Below, piece after piece: positions 1-9,000 of a DNA stretch of 64,000 nt. Below the pieces are notes generated by a model. The model saw nothing but the letters and a program-made list of their open reading frames with translations, made no database searches and was not told the origin of the DNA. Numbering within the stretch: the first letter of the stretch is position 1; each line of letters begins with the position of its first letter. Source of the stretch: Agarophyton chilense (Eukaryota > Rhodophyta > Florideophyceae > Gracilariales > Gracilariaceae); NCBI GenBank assembly GCA_030374765.1, contig JARGXX010000121.1:1-64000 (forward strand), in the 5' to 3' direction. Both the position numbers and the translations under genes were made by a program.

Positions 1-521
1 CCTCGTAAACTCTCACCACACCCCTCATATCATCGCATACGCCTGCTTAAACCCATATCAAGCGTCATTGCAAAACCGAAAAGCCTAATGATGTTTCACT
101 AAACACCTTCACTCGCCCACAACGCTTCTTCTTCACTGCACCGTGTCACAAACTCATGTACATTCAACTTTTCAATTTCAACCAAGTACTCTAAAAAACC
201 AACTTTCTCACCACTCTCCTTCCTATACAGATGCTACTAATTCTCGGAAGTGCACCAAAACATGTCTTTCCACAAACATGTCTGTCGCACCCTTTACGCG
301 AGCTCGTTCACCTTTCAAATTCCACAGTATTCGCCTGTGGTAGTGTAAGGTTGGGCGACGCTAGAAAAGGCGTTCAGCCCCAACAGGTTCAATAACCTTC
401 GTTTCCGCCGGTATAAAGCCGTGAGAGGGAGACACAGGCATGGGAATCGGCTCTATACAGCGTCTATGGCCTTGGTACGGCGCCTGGTAGAAGAGAAACG
501 AGTTTGCTCACATTGAGTGAA

Positions 522-664
522 ATTGCCTGCGGGCACTTTTGGTCAACTGCGAATTACGGCTCATAATTTGCACCCCGAAAGTGCGAAATAATAATGCAAA
601 TCAACAATCGGGGTGCAAATTATGAGCCGTAATTCGCAGTTGAAATTTATTGCCTGCAGGCAAT
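522..664. mobile_element. Short inverted-repeat element (MITE-like), copy 1
   Basis: A perfect 36-bp inverted repeat lies at 543-578 and 608-643 around a 29-bp loop. An outer, nearly matching pair (ATTGCCTGCGGGC at 522-534 and its near-complement at 652-664) extends the element to 143 bp. There is no coding capacity. I could not identify a target-site duplication. It could be a non-autonomous DNA transposon or a structural hairpin of the tandem unit; the long perfect stem means little decay. Confidence 0.6.
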
Positions 665-1295
665 CCCAATCCCCCTTTTGACTACGTCTGCCCACATCCA
701 AAAACACCCCCCTGGGCCCCCCCAACACCCCGTTTTTCGCCTTCGCCCACACGCCCCTCCCTACATTTGCGCCACACTCGTAAACTCTCACCACACCCCT
801 CATATCTCGCATACGCCTGCTTAAAACCATATCAAGCGTCATTGCAAAACCGAAAGCCTAATGATGTTTCACTAAACACCTTCACTCGCCCACAACGCTT
901 CTTCTTCACTGCACCGTGTCACAACTCATGTACATTCAACTTTTCAATTTCAACCAAGTACTCTAAAAAACCAAACTTTCTCACCACTCTCCTTTCTATA
1001 CAGATGCTACTAATTCTCGGAAGTGCACCAAAACATGTCTTTCCACAAACATGTCTGTCGGCACCCTTTACGCAAGCTCGTTCACCTTTCAAATTCCACA
1101 GTATTCGCCTGTGGTAGTGTAAGGTTGGGCGACGCTAGAAAAGGCGTTCAGCCCCAACAGGTTCAATAACCTTCGTTTCCGCCGGTATAAAGCCGTGAGA
1201 GGGAGACACAGGCATGGGAATCGGCTCTATACAGCGTCTATGGCCTTGGTACGGCGCCTGGTAGAAGAGAAACGAGTTTGCTCACATTGAGTGAA

Positions 1296-1438
1296 ATTGC
1301 CTGCGGGCACTTTTGGTCAACTGCGAATTACGGCTCATAATTTGCACCCCGAAAGTGCGAAATAATAATGCAAATCAACAATCGGGGTGCAAATTATGAG
1401 CCGTAATTCGCAGTTGAAATTTATTGCCTGCAGGCAAT
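1296..1438. mobile_element. Short inverted-repeat element (MITE-like), copy 2
   Basis: This is the same 143-bp structure as at 522-664, here with the perfect arms at 1317-1352 and 1382-1417. It was carried along by the tandem duplication, because the flanks are duplicated too, so it is not an independent insertion. Confidence 0.6.
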
Positions 1439-1449
1439 CCCCCTTTTGC

Positions 1450-1880
1450 TCCCTCAAACTGCATCTCACGTTAACCGACCCCGACCGTATTTGAGCTGTC
1501 GGCTATCGCTCTTCTGCAGTCCTCTCCGCTTGGCAACGTTCGCCTTTCGAAACTTTGTCGTTGTTTCAGCGGTGTTGCTTGTTTTGGATTCTTGCGCCCG
1601 CTGCGGTATCGAGTTACGATCAAGAACGGCTTTGACGTACACGCACCCGCTAAAGCCCAAGACCTCACCATTGCGCAAACCCCTACACGGCCCCGCTCTT
1701 TGAACCCCTAAACCCCACGACCCCTTCAATCAAGACGCCCTTGCACAACTTCAGCCCCCGAATTCCCCTTCAAAAGAACAAGTCTCTCTTCGTTCAATCA
1801 CCCCCCCTTCTATCTCTCTATCTCCGCCCCAGCCTTCTCCACCGACACTTCGAATATCTCTCCAAGTTCCGTCTTACAAG
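1450..1880 (+). promoter_or_regulatory. Upstream region of the methyltransferase gene
   Basis: This 430-bp stretch has no supported gene. Its last 140 bases are strongly pyrimidine-rich, like the leader in front of the helicase gene at about 5990-6046. This is likely promoter and 5' leader; no TATA box or defined operator is seen. Confidence 0.3.
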
Positions 1881-3488
1881 ATGGTCACCACCGAAGGTCT
1901 CATTGGTTTGTTCTTGCCGCTGCGCGACGCGTACGCCCGCATGCGCCCCGATGATCCCAACGCCCGCGCGCTCCAGTACCTGGACTTGGTCTACTTCGCA
2001 GTTCAGAACCGAGGCTCTGTGCCAGCTGCAGAGGAAGTTTGCTCCTTGGTCGTGCCATCTGAAAAGCACGGCAAGTACACCAACACGGAGATACAACACA
2101 GCCTCCTCAAAAACAACTACTTTTCTCAGGTGTACCTCATGGCCAGATGTGTGGACCTCGACGATGGTAGCAACGACCGGCGTCTCAGGGACTTGTACCA
2201 GCTCTACCTCCAAATCCAAGCTTCAAGCAATACTTCTGAGCAGCAACCGTCTTCTGCTGCTGGTAATGGTACCACCCGTGCAAGTGCTCGTTCTTCCAAT
2301 GCGCCTACAAATCGCCGCCGCCCCAGCCGTCAAGTCGACTTGCTCATTCCGAAAACGGCTCTCTTGTCGTCCTTCCTCAAATCGCGCATTCTGCCTCCGC
2401 AGTCGCAAACTTCCAAGGACAGTCGCTCACGATTCTCCACTACCGTTGAGGCATCTCGTTTTGAAATGGTTTTGTACCTGTCGATGATCTACACTCTCAA
2501 ACGCGAGAAACTCAAATCGCGCCAGACCAAGAAACAACGCCTCAATACCGGCGTTGCAACCGCGACCTCTATGTTGCCTTCGTTGCAAAACTTTAAGCAC
2601 GAAACGTGCGAGCGAATTTCATTTGTCGTGCACAAGCTTGTGACCTCTTGGAATGTGTTCTGCCGCCATCTTGGGTATGACTCACTGGAGCACATGCTCG
2701 CTCCGTACATCTTGTTCGACAGCAACACCCTAACCTACCACGCTCTCGAACGCCGCGGCGAAGGCTACGCCCCTTTATCGCAAACTACCACATTTGCCAA
2801 GAACGCACAGCCTTCCAAAGTCCAATCTGAAGTGGACAGCGTCGCCTGGTCCCACACCGACGAGGTTGACCGCAATCTACGCGTGCTAGCTTCCGAATTT
2901 TTGAACGACCTTCACCGCCTGCTTTTCAACGACTTCCTATACGAAATGGATGAAACCGCTCGCTGGCAATCTTTGACGCAATTCGAGTATAACTCGACCG
3001 TCGACGTGTACCCTCACCGCTTCACGACGTTCGGTCTGCCACTTTGGACCCCGATTCGAATGGCCATGGTCGGCCCTATTCCAGGCCAACCCCTCAACCC
3101 GGTCGTGGAGATAGCCAAAAAAGAAGCCGAGTTGGTGGACATCATTATGAACGAGTCACAGCAGCAACCTCCGCCTGATCCGGGAGCGCCACTACCGTCG
3201 TCGTCGGAACGCGCCAACGCCGCTGGTCCCTCACCTCCTCCCCAACCCCCAATCTTCCCTACAACGTCAACGAAACTCGCGTCCTCCCGCCGCACTCCTT
3301 CACCCAAACTACTACTCTCAACGCTCTACAAGAGGCGGAGGACGAAATGGAAAAGCATATTCGCCTCTACGGTGTCGATTTCAAAGAATTCGTACAGGTG
3401 GATATTATCAAACGAACTACCGCCTCATCTCCAGTCGGAGCAGTGCAACTGGTCCTCACCGACCCGCCTTACAACATTCGGTCCTTAG
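1881..3488 (+). CDS. Hypothetical protein, probable N-terminal part of the methyltransferase-SET protein
   Basis: The open frame starts at the ATG at 1881, right after a pyrimidine-rich leader, and encodes 535 residues. I recognise no domain. The body (about residues 1-430) is mixed helical sequence without membrane segments. Residues ~440-465 form a Ser/Pro-rich linker. Near base ~3240, in a C-rich stretch, the protein-like character moves from this frame to the frame of the next ORF, which is coding-like from about 3242. The last ~80 residues of this ORF therefore look spurious. The simplest reading is one gene of about 1065 codons with a -1 frame change, a short intron or a sequence error at ~3230-3255. 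The role of the N-terminal region is unknown. Confidence 0.6.
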   Translation: MVTTEGLIGLFLPLRDAYARMRPDDPNARALQYLDLVYFAVQNRGSVPAAEEVCSLVVPSEKHGKYTNTEIQHSLLKNNYFSQVYLMARCVDLDDGSNDRRLRDLYQLYLQIQASSNTSEQQPSSAAGNGTTRASARSSNAPTNRRRPSRQVDLLIPKTALLSSFLKSRILPPQSQTSKDSRSRFSTTVEASRFEMVLYLSMIYTLKREKLKSRQTKKQRLNTGVATATSMLPSLQNFKHETCERISFVVHKLVTSWNVFCRHLGYDSLEHMLAPYILFDSNTLTYHALERRGEGYAPLSQTTTFAKNAQPSKVQSEVDSVAWSHTDEVDRNLRVLASEFLNDLHRLLFNDFLYEMDETARWQSLTQFEYNSTVDVYPHRFTTFGLPLWTPIRMAMVGPIPGQPLNPVVEIAKKEAELVDIIMNESQQQPPPDPGAPLPSSSERANAAGPSPPPQPPIFPTTSTKLASSRRTPSPKLLLSTLYKRRRTKWKSIFASTVSISKNSYRWILSNELPPHLQSEQCNWSSPTRLTTFGP

Positions 3489-5077
3489 CTGGCCGCCACA
3501 ACAGCAACCACGACGCCATTTCCCAAGACGATATGAAGCGCACGGCGCAGGTTATTGGCGAGCTGTTGTGCCCTGGCGGCCACTTTATTCTCTTTTGCTC
3601 CATTCGCCAGTTCAGGCCGTGGTTGTCGTGCTTCAAGAGCATTTCCGAGTCCCATACTGCGCTGTTCAAGGTGGACCCTGTGCCGTTGGTTTTCGTCCGC
3701 GCCGCCTCCCATCCTACTGGGAGCCACCGCGGGCTGCGAACGTCGCCGTTGCCCATCACCGAGTACGCCATTCACGGCATCAAAACGGGGCTCACTCACG
3801 ATGAAAACCTGGCTCGCGTAAACCTCGTCAACTACAACTACGTTCCTTCTCGCTACCCGGCTTACAAGAACGTGATTGATAACGTGCCGGGACTAGCCGC
3901 TGGCGAGACCCTGCGTTGGAATCGCCTGCATTCTGTCACCAACAATCACAACGCCGTCACTGAAAAAGTACGCCCGGAGCAGAAGAGTCGTGCTCTACTC
4001 AAGGAACTCATAAGCCGCTATTCTCAGCCTGGCGACATGGTGGTGGATTTATTTGCCGGAACGGGTTCCACCGCTTTGGCGTGCATGGAGCTCCCAGGTC
4101 ACAGACGCTTTTTGGGGTGCGAGAAAGACGCAGTGTGTTACGCTCACGCAAAACACAATGCTGTCGTTCACTTTATCAAAACCGTTTTACAGAACAGCAC
4201 CGACATTGAAGTGCCGCACCATCTCATCGCCAAGTTCAATCGCCTAGTTCGCTCACTACCGAACACGGACCTGCGATCGAAATACCTTTGGACCGCGCCT
4301 CCCGGTCTGCCACAGTACCAAATTTTTCCTGCGCCGCTCGCTTCCTTTCTCTGCAACTTGTGGAAAGACCGTGAGTTTGCAGCCGTTTGCCGCACTAAAC
4401 CGGTGCATGAATGGCCGCGAGAGAAACAGGGCCTTCTCACTCAGATTGATCCGGCTACGTTACTTGCCATAGAAGGGTATGCCCATGGAGTGTATACCAA
4501 AAAGTCCGACATCCGACACCCCTTGGCGGGAGACGGGGTCTTTGCCGCACGCCAGTTTAATGAAGGCGACACCGTGTGCTACTTTTATGGAACTCTCGTC
4601 TACCACGACCTCTCCAAACGCTCCGCCACACAGTCTTCGTATGCCAACGGTTTGCTCGCCGTCACCGTGGAGCGCTTCAACTCCACTTCCATGGAAATCC
4701 GAGTGACAGGTCCGGACTTTGTCAGACTGCCCACCCCGGGAGACCGTGGAACCCACTCCATGTGGATCACGCCTGCCCCGTTCTGTGTTGGCGGAATCAT
4801 CAATGATGCCCAATACCGCCCAGAGGACCTCGACATTCAGGCCTTACGGGACAAGGTACTCCCCAACCCTCGCACACCAAATGTAGTAGCGCGCCTTTCG
4901 TCTACTTTGAAAAACTCAAAGTCAGGAATCCAAGACTACCACCTTATCACAATAGTAGCCACCCGAACCATCGAGCGAGAAGAAGAAGTGCTAATAGACT
5001 ATGGAAACGACTACGCTCATTGGCCCAGGGTTCCAAAACCACAAACACACACCTTTCATGTGGATCTTGTAGATTAG
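3347..5077 (+). CDS. Beta-class amino-DNA-methyltransferase fused to a SET domain
   Basis: The 576-residue frame has a DPPY catalytic motif at residues 39-42 and an AdoMet-binding DLFAGTGS motif at 234-241. The order, catalytic motif before AdoMet motif, is that of bacterial beta-class N6-adenine or N4-cytosine methyltransferases; DPPY favours N6-adenine. From about residue 380 a SET domain follows: GDGVF at 395-399, an IND variant in place of the usual NH core, and an EEEVLIDYG segment ending at 550-553. The product may methylate both DNA and a lysine on histones. Coding-like sequence in this frame reaches upstream to ~3242, so the ATG at 3347 is probably internal and the true N terminus lies in the preceding ORF. 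The OrsD-RecQ gene follows on the same strand about 970 bp downstream. Domain calls rest on motifs read by eye; substrate is inference. Confidence 0.75.
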   Translation: MEKHIRLYGVDFKEFVQVDIIKRTTASSPVGAVQLVLTDPPYNIRSLAGRHNSNHDAISQDDMKRTAQVIGELLCPGGHFILFCSIRQFRPWLSCFKSISESHTALFKVDPVPLVFVRAASHPTGSHRGLRTSPLPITEYAIHGIKTGLTHDENLARVNLVNYNYVPSRYPAYKNVIDNVPGLAAGETLRWNRLHSVTNNHNAVTEKVRPEQKSRALLKELISRYSQPGDMVVDLFAGTGSTALACMELPGHRRFLGCEKDAVCYAHAKHNAVVHFIKTVLQNSTDIEVPHHLIAKFNRLVRSLPNTDLRSKYLWTAPPGLPQYQIFPAPLASFLCNLWKDREFAAVCRTKPVHEWPREKQGLLTQIDPATLLAIEGYAHGVYTKKSDIRHPLAGDGVFAARQFNEGDTVCYFYGTLVYHDLSKRSATQSSYANGLLAVTVERFNSTSMEIRVTGPDFVRLPTPGDRGTHSMWITPAPFCVGGIINDAQYRPEDLDIQALRDKVLPNPRTPNVVARLSSTLKNSKSGIQDYHLITIVATRTIEREEEVLIDYGNDYAHWPRVPKPQTHTFHVDLVD

Positions 5078-6046
5078 TTGTTTCTTTTCTTTCTCAGTAG
5101 AACACAACTAAAAACTAAACCTTCTCTCCTAAGAACAACCACGCGCAAACTCTCTTCCTTCATTCGTTTTAAAAACAGAAAACCTATAACCTTCTTCTTC
5201 GGCCCCCACTGCCACGCCCCGCAACATCTCACTTCTTTTGCCAAACACCATCATAACGTTACACAGTGCGCATACTGTAACACATAGCACCCCTCCTACC
5301 CACGTCACATGTAGCACCATTTTTCCAAAATCAACGGTCAAACATGTCGCATATGCATATATGAGCTCAACCGCGGTGCAGCACCGCTTGTGCTCAAACT
5401 AATACGTGTGTACGATACGCCACCACCGCCACTAGTTAGCCGTTCTGAAAACGTCATGCTTCACAACAAGTTGCCACATTGCCGCACAACATCCGCTGGC
5501 GCACCCGATCGCGCGCCAGCTCGTTCTAAACCTCCGTCCATTTACACACAAGTCCGAACCCACCCTGAAAACTTCTGCCCTCCCCCAACCCGACTCCACC
5601 ACCGCGCAGCCCCATCTCTTCTCTGTGCTGCCCTTTTTCCCCTTCCCGCTCCCCCCCTGCACGGAAACCACGCCCCTTACACAAAATCACTCTCCTCAAT
5701 GGGGCGGAGGCCAATGAGCTTTATTGTGACACACTCCTCCCCACAACCCCACAGTCATACACCGGGAATGAATGACCTGCAATACCAAATAGTATCGTGA
5801 AGGTTCCCTTTTACAGTATGCCATTTGCTCAAGCCAGCCACACGCGCCCTCCCCCAAAACACCAAACCGCCTTTCTCCAATTACCCTCGCCCCACCTATT
5901 TACTACTTATACTGCTATATCGGCAGTGAACCCGTCCATTTCGCTGATGCTCCCAAACTCGATTGTGTTTGTTTGTGTGTGTCTTTCTTTGCGTCTTCAA
6001 AAACAATCCTCCCAAGCGTCTTCTTCTCTCTCTTACACGTTCAGTT
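5078..6046. other. Intergenic region between the methyltransferase and helicase genes
   Basis: No gene is supported here. A short palindrome, GCGGTGCAGCACCGC, lies near 5374-5388. The last ~60 bases are pyrimidine-rich and look like the leader of the downstream gene. Overlapping open frames at 5390-6162 are low-complexity Pro/Ser-rich and show no protein signature. Confidence 0.4.
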
Positions 6047-9000
6047 ATGTCGCAAAACAGCTTATCCTCCGCCGGCGAACATGGCTTGCCCGTGTTCATC
6101 CCCTCTTCGGTGCACAGCCCACCGAGGGCTGCGGTGAACATCTCACCGCCCACTCCCCCTAATCCCCTGCTCCCCCCACCGCCTCCGCCCGTGGCGCGTG
6201 ACGCCCATGCTCAACCCCATTCCGACTTACCCGTTACCGACGCAAATGCAGCCGACGATTCTTCCTCTTTTATCATGGCACTCGGTACCATTGTGAATAT
6301 GGGTATTCATTCTATTGGGTTCTTTCCGTTGTGCGTCAACTGCCAGTGTGGGCTGCCGTCTGCCCGCGCAATCCAACATCACTTGCGCAAACAGCACTCC
6401 ATCCCTTTGGAAATTGCAAGTCCCATGTCAATGGCAATCCTGCACGAGGTGCACACCTTGCGCAACAACTCTAACGTTGCCCCCGTGTGGCAAAAGTATC
6501 GCCCCCAACACAACGCTCAATTTGTGTCCGGGCCCTCTACGTTCCTCACGCCCCTGGCACACATTGCCATTCACAATGGCTATCAGTGCCCGCTCTGCAA
6601 ATTCTGCTACCTCGACCCCGTTCGTTTGCAAGCGCATCTGATCGAATGCCACAATATGTCGCCTGCGGTTGCCCAGCCACACCTTGACCGTACCGTCTCG
6701 TCGGGCCGTATTGCCTTGCAGACAGTGTACGGCGGCGTTCGTCGCCGTTTATTCCCCGTTACCAATGCTCAACCCATAGGCTGCTTGTCCAAAACTTTCC
6801 AGGTTCCGCAGGCGCCTGCGGCACGGCCTGAGACCCCCCCGGCGCAGCCTGTTTGTCTCCAACCACCCCATCGTCCAGTGGCAACGACTGCCAAAGGCAT
6901 CGAGCCCCCGCTTCAACACATTAACCACTTTTTACAAAAGTTCAACACCGGCGCTCCTTGTTCGCAATCAGACCCTTTGCTTCGTCACCACTCGGAGAAG
7001 AATTCTTTCATCACCTTTTCCAAGTTTGACATCGTTCTTCACTCGCTTCATGTTCATCTGGATGTGGCGGCTCAACTATCCAGAACTGGCACAACGCCCA
7101 CATCCGCTGAAAGCACCATCACCCACCACATCTTCGACTACCTCTCTCAGGTGAACATTTTGGTTAGTAAGACCTCCCTGGCTTTCTTGGACCGCCTCAA
7201 CAAGCGCACCGACACAGCTTTTAAAACTGTCTCCACTGAAACCCTCAAGCGTTACGCTTCACACATTTCCCGTTTGCTTGTGTTTACTCACAGGACAAGG
7301 GCAAACCTCCCTCATCTCGTACCCGACTCAGACCTCATGTACTGCTACACTACTTCCGTGTTGGATGCCATTCGCATGTCTTCCTCTGGTGAGCTCCCCG
7401 CTCCCTTTCCTCCAACCCAACATGGCCCAGCGGTCCATAGCGCGCTCAAGCCCTTCTTGCTTCAATCTTTAGCGCCATACCACTCTTTGGATCTCCTCTC
7501 CGTTCGCAACTTCATTGCTTGCGCAAGCGTGATAAGCACCGACCCCAACCCGCCTATCGCTGCCCCCTTGCCGTCTGACCGCACGCCTGAGCCTTACGAC
7601 ACGGTCATTTCTCACGACCCCAACAATACCTCCTTTCGTTTTGCAGCCGCCTCAGATGTGACGCACCTCCTCGCCGCTCTTCAATATGGCATCTGTGCCT
7701 GCGCCATACACGAACTGCACGTGCTCTCCAAATCTTCTCCCCTGTTGCAACCTGCCACCCCTGCTTCCGAACGCCCAGTTCACGTTCAAGAACGCATGCG
7801 TACCATCGACGCGGCAATCGACGCTGATTCCAACAACGCCCTTTCGTTTGTCAGAAAGACACTCACGCTTGCAATGTCCATATCCTCTCGCGAGGAAATG
7901 TTCGTTTCTTTCCACAATTGTGATGTTCACCCGTCCTGCGGCATAGTGCGTGACACTCACCTCGCCCTCTCAGAAGTCGGCTCTTTGGTTTTAACTCTAC
8001 ACAAAGAAATACAACATACTCTTCACAACGACCTGCTTCTTGGCCACGCTCTGCCAACCGGTTTCACAAACGCGCTACACTCACTTCAGGACGACTCCTT
8101 CAACAAAAGCCCAGGCTTTTCTTTCCTTACCAACCTCAACAACCGCCCATTTATCGAACAAAACATGGCTTTCGTTTTCACTTGTCTCACGTCTTCCATG
8201 CCCCACAACTCCAACACCGACCACACTCCGTTTCTTCCGCAACGCAAGCAAAACGGTACCTTTCCCCGCACACAACTGCCCACAACCGACATTTTGGGCA
8301 CCGATATGTTCACGCATGCGTTGTCGAGGTGGCTCTCATGTGCACAGAAAATCCAAGAACGCCTGTTGGTTGCGCTACACCTTTCGTCGGGCTCTCCTGC
8401 GCGCGGCACAGAGATTGAGACATACCGTATCCACAACGACCAACACTTTCAACGTTGTCTCATGCTCATCGACAAATCGCCTGTCCTCATTTGCCGGTAC
8501 ATGAAAACGCGAAACAGCAAAGGGGCCGCCACTCCGATTGCTCGCTTTCCCGATGCCCAAACATCCCGTCTTCTGCTCATGTACTTGACTCTGATACGTC
8601 CGTTTGAAGCATATATCGTCCGCTGCCTACACGGAGGAAACTGTTTCCAGATGCATTGGAAAATGCTGTTCGCCAACTGCGGAATTCCGTATGCCGCAAA
8701 CACCATCCGCTCGATAATCAGCTCTCACTTGAGCAAACGCGGTTTCCCGATATCCTTCAACGACTATAGAAACTTCACCGTGGGAATGACCAACACAGTT
8801 TCCAATGTCACCGCATCTTCTGTAGCCGATCACATCTTGGAAGAGCTATTGACCACTGCCCATGGCCAGGCGGGCCACTCTGCGCACACCGCCGCTTTTC
8901 TTTACGCTCGTACACCACATGACATATCCGGTTTGCAGCACTCTCAACTTTCCAAATATCGCGAGTGGTCCAGCAAATGGCACCAGTATCTCGGTCTTCT

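Larger units (their letters stand above)
1..1449. repeat. Tandem duplication of a ~775-bp unit
   Basis: Bases 2-~664 recur almost unchanged from 777 to ~1438, a period of about 775 bp with only a few small indels. Each copy holds a stretch around 340-520 (second copy ~1115-1295) that is neither coding nor recognisable, followed by the same inverted-repeat element. The left copy starts at the window edge, so more copies may lie outside. The open frame across 650-1117 lies in this repeat and has no protein features, so I do not call a gene. The copies are near-identical, so the duplication is recent or homogenised. Confidence 0.9.

Noticed and set aside
650-1117. 155-residue open frame in the tandem repeat
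   Set aside because: It is Pro/Ser-rich, spans the hairpin and the repeat junction, and has no protein features.
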